DNA from: Deferribacteraceae bacterium
GTDB lineage: Bacteria; Chrysiogenota; Deferribacteres; Deferribacterales; JAISNW01
Direction: 5' to 3'
NCBI GenBank assembly: GCA_031276055.1
Contig: JAISNW010000120.1
Location: 1 to 13,898 of the forward strand
Length of the DNA stretch: 13,898 nt
Shown: positions 6,869 through 13,898 of the stretch, piece by piece
How the letters are laid out: each line of letters starts with the position of its first letter
How positions within the stretch are numbered: position 1 is the stretch's first letter
Notes under the pieces: generated by a model
What the model saw: only the letters and a program-made list of their open reading frames with translations
Told to the model about the DNA's origin: nothing
The model's database searches: none
Program-made: the position numbers and the translations under genes

Positions 6869-7813
6869 ATGAAAATCCTGTATAACAATATTAAGATTTT
6901 ACTTATTTCGTTGCTTGCTTTAACAGCATGTGCCTCTTATGAAGCTACACTAGGCTATAACCTAGACGCTAAAACATCTACTGTAGATTTAGCTATGGGA
7001 TATAACAAAGAAGATGCTTTTAATATACTAGCTTTTGGCGGTTTAGGAACACATAGAGAAGACAAGAAATCAAGTATATCCTATTATGGTATTAACTATG
7101 AATACTACTTTAGTGATACAGTTGGAATTTCTACCAAATTTGGTCAAGAATACAGAAAACATACAGAACGGGTAAGAGATAAACGGGGTTATAACCGTGA
7201 AGAGGAAATACGTGATAAAGCCCTATTATTTAACATTGGTGTGCCGTTTTCTTGGTCGTATGGCAAGATAACTCCCTACATTGGCGCTGCATTTTATGAT
7301 AAGCCAGATTTTAGAATAGGCATCTCTTTTGCTATTAGAAATCAAGCCCTTGCTGTTACATTCATTGCGCTTGGAGCAACAGCTCCACAATATACAGAAA
7401 CTGGGAGAATATACAATAGACGAGGCAGACAAGTAGGCACTATCTATTCAAGAGATTATGAGCAAGAGAGACAAAATCAAGAACAAGCTGCTGAAACTAT
7501 TACAGGGATAATGGGTATGCCTGTAGAAGACAAACTGCCATATCCTGCTTATGCGCCTTACTCAAAAAGTGAGTCTATTCCTAACTATTCTACCCCTATA
7601 AAAACAGAACCAATAAAAACAGAACCTCCTATAAAAAAGAATATTTATAATGTTTGTAAGTTTAAGGCAGGAACATCTAAACAGACTGTGCGTGATATTA
7701 TCGGATTCCCATCAGGAGCTACCCCAGATTTATGGGTATATGAAGGAACGTCAATATTCTTTTCTAATGATATTGTAACAAATGTTTATGTTTCTGGTAA
7801 AAAGTGTAATTAG
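6869..7813 (+). CDS. Putative outer-membrane lipoprotein with a BamE/SmpA-like C-terminal domain
   Basis: I do not recognise this 314-residue protein as a named family. It starts with a lipoprotein signal: a charged N-terminus, the hydrophobic run ILLISLLAL, and a lipobox LTAC with the cysteine at residue 21. Residues 25-175 alternate polar and aromatic positions (GYNLD, DLAMGYN, YYGINYEYYFSD, ITPYIGAAFYD), as in small outer-membrane beta-barrels. A low-complexity linker with a tandem IKTEP repeat lies near 243-255. The last 55 residues carry the pattern G-T-S-K-x-x-V-x-x-I-I-G-x-P, then W-V-Y-E and a final strand, which resembles the BamE/SmpA fold; two cysteines flank it. AGGA lies about 10 bases before the ATG. 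The gene is clearly more AT-rich than accA or secA and stands alone among repeats, suggesting transfer. Confidence 0.7.
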   Translation: MKILYNNIKILLISLLALTACASYEATLGYNLDAKTSTVDLAMGYNKEDAFNILAFGGLGTHREDKKSSISYYGINYEYYFSDTVGISTKFGQEYRKHTERVRDKRGYNREEEIRDKALLFNIGVPFSWSYGKITPYIGAAFYDKPDFRIGISFAIRNQALAVTFIALGATAPQYTETGRIYNRRGRQVGTIYSRDYEQERQNQEQAAETITGIMGMPVEDKLPYPAYAPYSKSESIPNYSTPIKTEPIKTEPPIKKNIYNVCKFKAGTSKQTVRDIIGFPSGATPDLWVYEGTSIFFSNDIVTNVYVSGKKCN

Positions 7814-7860
7814 GAAGGTGTAAAAAACTAATAAGAATTGTTTATGAGACGCTTGCCGCC

Positions 7861-8099
7861 TTAAACATAGCATACCGCCGACCTTACCATATTCGTCATG
7901 CTCAATGTTGTTGATGATGTAGATAGATATTTTATTTTCCCATTTGCGCCAATAAATTTAACAGAATCTAAAGTTGTTTGCTTAGCTTTATTTATATCAA
8001 CAGCAGACACATCATAGCCAATCTGCCGCTCTACATAGCAACACTTGTTAAAGGGATGGAAACGTCTAATTCTTTTTTATCAAAATTTTTAATCAACAT
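7861..8099 (-). pseudogene. Frameshifted gene remnant downstream of the DNA methyltransferase
   Basis: An ATG at 8097-8099 overlaps the methyltransferase 3' end by 11 bp. It opens MLIKNFDKKELDVSIPLTSVAM and stops at 8031. Protein-like sequence continues in a second frame (VERQIGYDVSAVDINKAKQ, then LDSVKF) and then in a third (YWRKWENKISIYIINNIEH, then DEYGKVGGML). At least two frameshifts are therefore needed to join it. The overlap is typical of coupled restriction-modification gene pairs, so a decayed partner such as a restriction enzyme is possible. I recognise no family; the GYDV block only vaguely recalls nuclease-like domains. Confidence 0.45.
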
Positions 8100-9240
8100 A
8101 ATGTTCACCTAGTAACTGTTGGAAATATCTCTCTATTTCAATATCGTTATCGTTATTGCTATACTCTTTTAGATCGATTATTCCCGCGAGTTCGGGGTGT
8201 TTTTGAATGCTGCGGTTTATAAAGAGGGGCTTCAACTCTCTAAAATGATCGTCATCTATCATTATATCGCTATTGCCTAAGTAGTAAGGGATATGCGGGA
8301 TATACTCCTTAAATACATCAACATAGCAGTAGTATGGGAATCTATCTTTAGTAACCCTGATAGTATTGTGATTTTCTTTTTTAATAAATGTAGCGGCTCT
8401 TTTTAGAGCGTTTATATCGCGCATGGTATGAAAATGAGCAACTGTTTCACTAATATCAACAACTTTGTGGTTCGGATATTTTGAGATATAATTGCTGATT
8501 ATATCGTGCTCTTTAATAGAAAATGATAAGCCTTCATGACTCTTAAACTCAAAGCAGCGAATATACTCGTAGTTCATTGCTTGAGGCGTGCGTTTATAAA
8601 GTGCGATAACTATCGGAAAAGAGGTAGTTTTTGAAGCAGCGGAAAAAACGGAGGAACTCACCACTAGAGCATCAATTAGCCTATAGTTATCCTTAAATTG
8701 CGACAATGCTTCAAAGTTAGCTCTCTTAATAAGGTATGAGAGCGGGTGCAGAACAGATACAAAATCTGCCTCAAGTTTATTGTAGGAGAGCAAAAAAGAT
8801 ATTCCTAAATCCCGGCATATCAGATCCGCATCTCTTAAAAATTCAGCTTTTTTTATCCTGTTGCGGATAATTGAGGTAACGTCATTATAAGGCGGGTTGC
8901 CGACAATAATTATCTTAGCCTTATCATCAAGCCCATATTTAAGACGTGATACTTCAAAAAGAGAGTTATGGTTTAAGATTCTTGCTTGAGGGGCGGCGCT
9001 TTTTGCGGTCTTTACAGCCTTTTCGTCAATATCTGCCCCGATAGCTTTAGCGCCGCGCAAAAAGCCGCCGTAACCGCAGGAAGTGTCAAGGATATAATAA
9101 TCTGCCAGATTTACCGCCGCCTTTCTGATAAGCGAGTATACTATCTCTATCAGCCATTTTGGCGTGTAATAAGCGCCAAGATTAATAGTATCAATATGGT
9201 TTAAGTGAGTCTGTTCGTTAGAACAAGTCTTATAGTTCAT
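8089..9240 (-). CDS. N6-adenine DNA methyltransferase, gamma-class
   Basis: The 383-residue protein should transfer a methyl group from S-adenosylmethionine to adenine N6 in a specific DNA sequence. Motif X is GAYYTP (22-27), motif I is LDTSCGYGGF (51-60), and the catalytic motif IV is GNPPYN (114-119). The order X-I-IV with a target-recognition region in the C-terminal half is that of gamma-class type II enzymes. Recognition sequence cannot be read from the protein. The ATG lies 3 bp after the stop of the MnmA-like gene. The 3' end overlaps a frameshifted remnant, and no intact restriction enzyme gene is in the window, so it now looks like an orphan methylase. It is more AT-rich than its upstream neighbours, which suggests insertion at the end of an existing operon. 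Confidence 0.88.
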   Translation of the reverse strand: MNYKTCSNEQTHLNHIDTINLGAYYTPKWLIEIVYSLIRKAAVNLADYYILDTSCGYGGFLRGAKAIGADIDEKAVKTAKSAAPQARILNHNSLFEVSRLKYGLDDKAKIIIVGNPPYNDVTSIIRNRIKKAEFLRDADLICRDLGISFLLSYNKLEADFVSVLHPLSYLIKRANFEALSQFKDNYRLIDALVVSSSVFSAASKTTSFPIVIALYKRTPQAMNYEYIRCFEFKSHEGLSFSIKEHDIISNYISKYPNHKVVDISETVAHFHTMRDINALKRAATFIKKENHNTIRVTKDRFPYYCYVDVFKEYIPHIPYYLGNSDIMIDDDHFRELKPLFINRSIQKHPELAGIIDLKEYSNNDNDIEIERYFQQLLGEHYVD

Positions 9241-9258
9241 CTATTACCCATCTATTAC
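9238..9258 (-). repeat. 10-bp direct repeat at the MnmA-like/methyltransferase junction
   Basis: On the minus strand GTAATAGATG occurs twice, separated by one base (9249-9258 and 9238-9247). The first copy codes for the end of the MnmA-like protein. The second supplies its stop codon and the ATG of the methyltransferase. GGAG lies at good distance from the first ATG rather than the second. Confidence 0.6.
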
Positions 9259-10281
9259 TCCGCCGCCTATTAACCTTTCGCCGCTGTAAATCGCTGCAAT
9301 CTCCCCCCTCATTGGTGAGAATAGAGGGCTTTTGCACATGAGAGCCGCCTTGCCGCCAAAAAAAATCTCCAAGAGTGCGGGGGTTTTCTTATACCTCTTC
9401 CCCACTAAAATAGAAACTTTTGATATAGGAGGTTCATCTTTGCGAAAAGTTGTATTAATAAGCCTTAGAGCCCTTTTATACAGCTCTTCTTTCTTAGAAA
9501 GTTGAACAACTCCTGTTAGGGCGTCTATATGGGATATATAATAATCCCCGTCTACAGCGGCTCGCGCCCCTAGCTGCAATGTATATACCCCGCTATGCAC
9601 CCCTAAAACCTCCCCTCTGTAGATAAGTTCTCCTTTAACCCCGCTCTCAAAGGGGAATATAGGGTAAGTCTTTCCATTTAGGAAACATGGCTTTTCCCTC
9701 TCTGGCTCCATTTCAAAGCCTAGCTTTTTAGCAAGGGTAGACAACTCATCTATACTTTCAGCCTCTCCAAGCGGCATAATAAGGTAGGGGATGGTAAGCG
9801 GGTTTGCTAGAGCGAGGTTTCTGCTGGCGTCTGCACCGCTTTTCGCCCTATATACGGCATAACTATCTTTCCAACGAGCTATCCTAGCTATATCTCCAAC
9901 TACAATCTTTTCTCCTCCAAGCTTCATAAGCTCATTGAAAAGGTAGGCAATTCTGCCCCGATTAGCGCAAAAGGCGCATGATGAAAGAGCTAATCCGTCT
10001 TTTAATGCGGAGAAATAACTGCTCAATACATCCTCGCCGAAAAAGGCGCGGTAGTCCGCAACGGTTAGGTTTATCCCTAACCTATCTGCCGCTTTCTGAG
10101 CAGAGGTTAGCTCTTCTTCATATAAACGGAGCGCAACCCCTTCTACAACAGCGCCTGCCTGATTTGCCGCCCAAGCCGCTAGGGTGGAAAAGAGTCCGCC
10201 GTCTAAGCCTGCTATAACCTTACTGCCTGGGGTGAAACAAGAGAACAGCCTAGTTTCAAGGGGATCCTGCCGTGCTTTCAT
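9244..10281 (-). CDS. MnmA-like tRNA 2-thiouridylase homologue with a degenerate PP-loop
   Basis: MnmA activates uridine 34 of tRNA with ATP and inserts sulfur. The 345-residue protein follows the MnmA layout. A PP-loop position (24-33) is followed by C102-x-x-C105, matching the catalytic NPCxxCN region, and C199 in KPCF, matching the second catalytic cysteine in DICF. The C-terminal domain has GEVLGVHSGVYTLQLGAR (223-240), corresponding to the family G-x-H-x-G-x-x-x-x-T-x-G-Q-R. However, the ATP-binding SGGVDSS reads DGGLFST, with the key Asp replaced by Phe, and the KDQSYFL block is absent. It may be a catalytically altered paralogue, and a standard mnmA may lie elsewhere. The ATG overlaps the transporter stop by 4 bp (ATGA), so translation is coupled. 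Confidence 0.75.
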   Translation of the reverse strand: MKARQDPLETRLFSCFTPGSKVIAGLDGGLFSTLAAWAANQAGAVVEGVALRLYEEELTSAQKAADRLGINLTVADYRAFFGEDVLSSYFSALKDGLALSSCAFCANRGRIAYLFNELMKLGGEKIVVGDIARIARWKDSYAVYRAKSGADASRNLALANPLTIPYLIMPLGEAESIDELSTLAKKLGFEMEPEREKPCFLNGKTYPIFPFESGVKGELIYRGEVLGVHSGVYTLQLGARAAVDGDYYISHIDALTGVVQLSKKEELYKRALRLINTTFRKDEPPISKVSILVGKRYKKTPALLEIFFGGKAALMCKSPLFSPMRGEIAAIYSGERLIGGGVIDG

Positions 10282-11915
10282 TTATAGTTGTTTGTTTGGG
10301 CGATGGAAAAGGTGTGATCCCCTATCTTTTCTAGGGCGTTGAGAATATCTACAAAGCTCATCCCCGCCTCCAGAGAGCATACCCCTTTATTTAACCTTTT
10401 GAGGTGGTTTTTTCGAAAACTCTTATAAAGCCCGTCGATCTTATCTTCTACGAAGATCTCCTCCTCTGTCTGCCGCCTCCCTGTAGAGAAGGCTTCGAAG
10501 GTGTTGGAGGCAAAGGCGATGACTACGCCGAAGATATCTATCAACTCTCTATTCGCGGCGCTTGAGATATTCTGCTTCTTCTCTATAATCTTTTCCGCCG
10601 CCTTTATTATCTTTCGGGCTTGATCCCCTATCTCCTCAAGGTTTGAGGTTATTATACGGATGCTTTCAAGGCTGGTTTTAGATTTGTCGCTTAACGCTTT
10701 GAGATTAAGCATATCCAGAAAAGAGAAGAGCTCAATCTTATAGCCATCGAGGGTAGCCTCATACTTTGCAACAATCAGGCGGTCTTTAGCTTTGCGGAAT
10801 ACCACAGCGTCTCTAGCGAAAACTATCGTTTCAAGGGCGATCTTCGCCATAACGCCGAGCTCTAAGCGCACTTGAGCTAGAGCGGTTTCAGGGGTTGAGA
10901 GCATAGCGGGAGCAAGGCGGGTATAGCGGAATTTCTGCTGTTGATCGGTTTTAATAATCTTATTTATCAACTTTGCCGCAACATTTATGAAGGGGATAAA
11001 TACTAATAAATTTATGACGTTGAAGGTGGTATGGAAGTTTGCTATATGCCTTGAAACGAAAGGGAAAGTTCCATCCGCCGCCATAAACGCAGGATCCCCG
11101 GGCGTTATAAGGGTGATAAGCCATACAGCAGGTTTTAAGAGGATCAGCATATAGGCAACCCCCGCTGCATTAAAGAAGAAGTGTCCGAAGGCGGCTTGTT
11201 TGGCAGGACGGCTTGCACCTAAAGCGGCGATATTGGCTGTTATGGTAGTGCCGATATTTTCCCCTAAGATAAGAGCTGCGGCGCAGGGGAAATCTATCAA
11301 ACCATTGGTTGCAAGAGCCATAGTGATTCCTACAGTAGCAGAGCTGGACTGCACTATAACTGTTGTAAAAGCCCCTGCCGCAACAGCTAGGATGGGAACT
11401 TTCGCAAAAACTAGGAAAAGCTCTCTAAATCTTTCAGATTCTTGAAGGGGGGCGAGCCCTTGAGTTAAAATATGCATTCCAAAGAACAAGAGCCCAAAAC
11501 CTAAGACTATCTCTCCTATATATTTAACCTTAGTGCTCTTGGCAAATAAAACCATCCCCGCCCCGATCCCTACTGCAGGAAGCGCCGCCGCCGTGAGGTT
11601 AAAGGCGATAATCTGTGCTGTAATGGTGGTGCCGATATTAGCCCCTAAGATAACGCTGAGCGCTTGTGTAAGGCTTAAAAGCCCCGCGTTTACAAAGCCT
11701 ACTATCATAACCGTTGTAGCTGAGGAGCTCTGAATGAGCATGGTTACTATAGTTCCCACACCCGCCCCTATAAATCTATTGGAGGTGAGCTTTTCAAGGA
11801 TTCGCTTTAGGCTCTCCCCTACGGCTTTCTGAAGCCCTTCCGACATCAGTTTCATCCCATAGAGGAATAGCCCTAGTCCGCCAATCAACCCTGAAATGAT
11901 GACAACCCAGCCCAA
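10278..11915 (-). CDS. Na+/phosphate cotransporter (NptA/PNaS family) with PhoU-like tail
   Basis: The 545-residue inner-membrane protein has two inverted transport repeats. Each carries the family signature QSSSAT (62-67 and 189-194), followed by GANIGTTITA (91-100) and GENIGTTITA (218-227). About eight to nine hydrophobic segments fill residues 1-315. Residues 345-545 are soluble, helical and PhoU-like, as in many bacterial members. The family imports phosphate with sodium. Translation appears to start at a TTG (11913-11915), with only a weak GGGG upstream; no better start is present before the first membrane segment. It begins 13 bp after the upstream gene and overlaps the MnmA-like gene by 4 bp. 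Confidence 0.9.
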   Translation of the reverse strand: MGWVVIISGLIGGLGLFLYGMKLMSEGLQKAVGESLKRILEKLTSNRFIGAGVGTIVTMLIQSSSATTVMIVGFVNAGLLSLTQALSVILGANIGTTITAQIIAFNLTAAALPAVGIGAGMVLFAKSTKVKYIGEIVLGFGLLFFGMHILTQGLAPLQESERFRELFLVFAKVPILAVAAGAFTTVIVQSSSATVGITMALATNGLIDFPCAAALILGENIGTTITANIAALGASRPAKQAAFGHFFFNAAGVAYMLILLKPAVWLITLITPGDPAFMAADGTFPFVSRHIANFHTTFNVINLLVFIPFINVAAKLINKIIKTDQQQKFRYTRLAPAMLSTPETALAQVRLELGVMAKIALETIVFARDAVVFRKAKDRLIVAKYEATLDGYKIELFSFLDMLNLKALSDKSKTSLESIRIITSNLEEIGDQARKIIKAAEKIIEKKQNISSAANRELIDIFGVVIAFASNTFEAFSTGRRQTEEEIFVEDKIDGLYKSFRKNHLKRLNKGVCSLEAGMSFVDILNALEKIGDHTFSIAQTNNYK

Positions 11916-11928
11916 AGTTAAACCCCGT

Positions 11929-12429
11929 CTACCTATTTGCCATTAAAAACTGCATAAAACGTCTAATCTCGCCTAGACGCGCGCTGTCAGCCTGTGAAAA
12001 GAGGGTGAGGGCGAAATAATCTGCCACATTTAAGCTCCTAAATTGCAGCTTTTCTTGAGTGAAAAACGCCTCTCCCTCCTCTAAGAGCGCTAGAGGGTAT
12101 ATAACAGCAGCATAACGTTGAAGTTTGGAAAAGTTAATCCCCATAAGCTGGTTATAGTTGAAAAGCTCCAACCCTCCTGCTAGATCGCAATATATTGAGG
12201 CAGCCCAACTGCCCGCTCTGGTGTTGCCGTACCTTTTTAGACAATAATTGCGGCTCTCATTCTCACCGCGGTTTGTGCTCTGCAAGCGCTTGCTATCCTC
12301 TCTGATGCACTCGTCCGAGATAACCTCCGAAAGGTAGTATTTTCCTTTATCAGGATAGACCACCACAATATCCGGTTTACCGCTGCGGTATTCAGCGCCG
12401 TTCACCAAAACTGTAAGCCCTAACTTCAT
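11929..12429 (-). CDS. Hypothetical protein with uncertain start
   Basis: I do not recognise this 166-residue soluble protein. It contains an alpha/beta-looking start (KLGLTVLVNGAEY, then GKPDIVVVYPDKGKYYLSEV). An Arg/Asn-rich middle with two cysteines and a helical C-terminus follow. The ATG at 12427-12429 has no Shine-Dalgarno sequence. The same frame stays open upstream to a TAA at 12487-12489 and reads WEEAINRHELIPIAVSKLM, which looks like real protein. The only good site, GGGAGG (12477-12482), stands five bases before an in-frame ATA codon (12469-12471). The nearer ATG at 12459-12461 is in another frame and gives only MNLYR. Either ATA initiates or a frameshift has damaged the 5' end. 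It lies between the Crp-like gene and the transporter, 13 bp before the latter. Confidence 0.6.
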   Translation of the reverse strand: MKLGLTVLVNGAEYRSGKPDIVVVYPDKGKYYLSEVISDECIREDSKRLQSTNRGENESRNYCLKRYGNTRAGSWAASIYCDLAGGLELFNYNQLMGINFSKLQRYAAVIYPLALLEEGEAFFTQEKLQFRSLNVADYFALTLFSQADSARLGEIRRFMQFLMANR

Positions 12430-12492
12430 CAGTTTGCTGACGGCTATCGGTATAAGTTCATGCCTATTTATAGCTTCCTCCCAAGTTTAGAG

Positions 12493-13176
12493 CTAGGCGT
12501 CTGTCCAGTCGTAAACATCGTCAAAGACAGCTCTATGGAGGACTATCTCCCGCTTTTCTTTCCGCAAAAGCCCCATATCCCGCCATTTAATGAATTGGCG
12601 GGATATACTCACCCTAGAAGCCCCTAAAAGCCCTGCGTACTCCTCTTCGCTTAGGTAGAGCGGCAGCCAATTCCACTCCGCTAACGGCATCTCGTAAGAT
12701 TTTAGCATCGTCTTTATAAAAACCTTTAATCTATCTTCAATGGGAAGGGTATAGTTTGCTATCATCGCCTCCATATGCGATTCATGCTTTGCAATTAAAC
12801 CCCGTGTAACCATAAGGAGTTTATCAGCATCGCTTCCTATATGCTTATACCATGTATCATAGTCAATGCTCAACAGTTCCGAAGGACGTATAACCTTATC
12901 CACCACATTGACATTCTCTCGGGAAATTCCGTCAATATCCGCTAGCACTCTGCCAGGGATAACTAGGCAGAATGAGAAGCTGCGCCCGCTGCGATCTTGA
13001 GATGTAAAGGTAGCAAGCCCTTTTTTTAGGTAGTAAAACCTTCCCGCAGAGCCGCCGTTTTTTAACGGCGTATTCTTCTTTAACCTTTCAAAAACTCCAT
13101 ATCGGAAGAATACCTCTACAATCTCCTGCGGTTCTTTGTGGTATATCCAAGGGCTCTGTAAAAAAACCTGTCTCAT
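12493..13176 (-). CDS. Crp/Fnr-family transcriptional regulator
   Basis: The 227-residue protein has an N-terminal cyclic-nucleotide-binding-type beta barrel (about 20-110). A long dimer helix follows (about 112-140), then a C-terminal winged helix. The helix-turn-helix is LSEEEYAGLLGASRVSISRQFIKW in consecutive parts at 175-198, followed by GLLRKEKREIVLH in the wing. The cAMP-phosphate cassette of CRP (E-L and R-S-A) is not recognisable, and there is no FNR-type cysteine cluster, so its signal is unknown. AAGGAAGG lies seven bases before the ATG, within a small hairpin. It may regulate this cluster or itself; I see no clear operator. Confidence 0.88.
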   Translation of the reverse strand: MRQVFLQSPWIYHKEPQEIVEVFFRYGVFERLKKNTPLKNGGSAGRFYYLKKGLATFTSQDRSGRSFSFCLVIPGRVLADIDGISRENVNVVDKVIRPSELLSIDYDTWYKHIGSDADKLLMVTRGLIAKHESHMEAMIANYTLPIEDRLKVFIKTMLKSYEMPLAEWNWLPLYLSEEEYAGLLGASRVSISRQFIKWRDMGLLRKEKREIVLHRAVFDDVYDWTDA

Positions 13177-13195
13177 AAATAAGCCTTCCTTATTA
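13177..13195 (-). promoter_or_regulatory. Hairpin presenting the ribosome binding site of the Crp-like gene
   Basis: On the minus strand AATAAG-GAAGG-CTTATT forms a 6-bp stem with the Shine-Dalgarno bases GGAAGG in and beside the loop, directly before the ATG. It may be chance in an AT-rich spacer. Confidence 0.25.
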
Positions 13196-13201
13196 TAAAT
13201 C

Positions 13202-13898
13202 TCATTTTAAGTCTTGCCCCAAGTCCGACCAATAGAGCGTCGCGTCGGCGGGAATATCTTTATTGACCGCAAGCCCTAACACCTTCTCTTTATCCTGTGG
13301 GGAGGCGCCGCCTCCGGGGCGCTTTGCATCTAAAAGCTCATCGGTCAATATATCCCCTTTTTTCAACGCTTTAACGGTGGTTAGAGAACGGATCGAACTT
13401 TTCCGCTCTGAACGCTCTGAGGTTAAAACCTTTTTGCGCGAATCCCCTAAAGCAGCCTCCAGATGCCGAATCTCTCTAACTAGGGAGGCTAATTCTGAAG
13501 GGTTCAAGCTGAATTCATGGTCAGGTCCGTAAGAAAAGTTGTCCAGAGTGAAATGTTTCTCTATGATACGCGCTCCAAGCGCGACCGCCCCTAACGCGCA
13601 GGATATCCCTCTGGTGTGGTCAGAAAAGCCTATCAGATGTTCAGGGTATTGCAGCAGGAGGGTTTTTATGATGTTGAGGTTAGCCTCTGAATAGTCTGTG
13701 GGGTATTTTGCCACACAGTGCAATATTGCAAGGTCAGTGTGCTGTTCAAGATACTCCACCGCCGCATCAAGCTCGCCTATAGGGGCTTTGCCCGCAGAGA
13801 TGATTACTGGTTTTTTCGTTCGGGCTATCGCTTTGAGCATATCAAAATAGACTATATCTGAAGACGCAACCTTAAAACATGGCGCTCCAAGTTTATCA
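13202..13898 (-). CDS. N-acetylneuraminate/pseudaminate synthase (NeuB/PseI family), N-terminus missing
   Basis: The family condenses phosphoenolpyruvate with an N-acetylated hexose to make a nine-carbon sialic-type acid for surface polysaccharide or flagellin decoration. The frame enters from the window edge with DKLGAPCFKVASSDI, a match to the beta strand before KPVIISAGKA. It continues with LHCVAKYPTDYSEANLNII, IGFSDHT, GARIIEKHFTLD and GPDHEFSL, all catalytic-barrel signatures. The C-terminal SAF (antifreeze-like) domain follows, with RSLTTVKALKKGDILTDELL and KRPGGG. A downstream ATG at 13838-13840 is internal, so the gene is truncated by the window and not in reality. NeuB and PseI cannot be separated on this part. 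The Crp-like gene follows after 25 bp. Confidence 0.92.
   Translation of the reverse strand, partial: DKLGAPCFKVASSDIVYFDMLKAIARTKKPVIISAGKAPIGELDAAVEYLEQHTDLAILHCVAKYPTDYSEANLNIIKTLLLQYPEHLIGFSDHTRGISCALGAVALGARIIEKHFTLDNFSYGPDHEFSLNPSELASLVREIRHLEAALGDSRKKVLTSERSERKSSIRSLTTVKALKKGDILTDELLDAKRPGGGASPQDKEKVLGLAVNKDIPADATLYWSDLGQDLK

Noticed and set aside
11929..12429. PD-(D/E)XK nuclease motif in the hypothetical protein (PDIVVVYP and SEVIS)
   Set aside because: The lysine of the ExK part is missing and no other nuclease feature is visible.

Overview
The window reads as chromosomal DNA from a diderm (Gram-negative type) bacterium of moderate GC. It carries housekeeping genes (secA, tRNA-Val, a DksA/TraR-type zinc-finger gene, rlmH, accA), a sialic or pseudaminic acid synthase gene and a lipoprotein with a BamE-like C-terminus. 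I cannot name the phylum from the sequence alone.

Left part (1-5992): the last codons of an upstream gene are followed by secA with its own promoter and terminator, then tRNA-Val(GAC). The tRNA 3' end touches the stop codon of a convergent rlmH-dksA-like operon. Next come a KefF/MdaB-type NAD(P)H-quinone reductase gene and, behind a near-consensus sigma-70 promoter, a gamma-carbonic-anhydrase-like gene overlapping accA.

Middle (5993 to about 9240): this is the accessory part. It contains three related palindromic modules, the middle one inverted, and a 156-bp element bounded by perfect 19-bp inverted repeats that looks like a MITE. These are followed by an AT-rich lipoprotein gene, a frameshifted gene remnant, and an N6-adenine DNA methyltransferase on the minus strand. 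The AT-richness, repeats and broken genes suggest an acquired and decaying stretch that includes a restriction-modification-like remnant.

Right part (9238-13898, all minus strand): neuB/pseI-like (cut by the window edge), a Crp/Fnr-family regulator, an unrecognised gene with an unclear start, a Na/Pi cotransporter with a PhoU-like tail, and an MnmA-like protein. They are tightly packed and probably form one transcription unit, with the methyltransferase at its 3' end. The MnmA-like protein keeps both catalytic-type cysteines but has a broken PP-loop, which is the most interesting coding anomaly. The palindromic modules with compensatory stem changes are the most interesting non-coding one.
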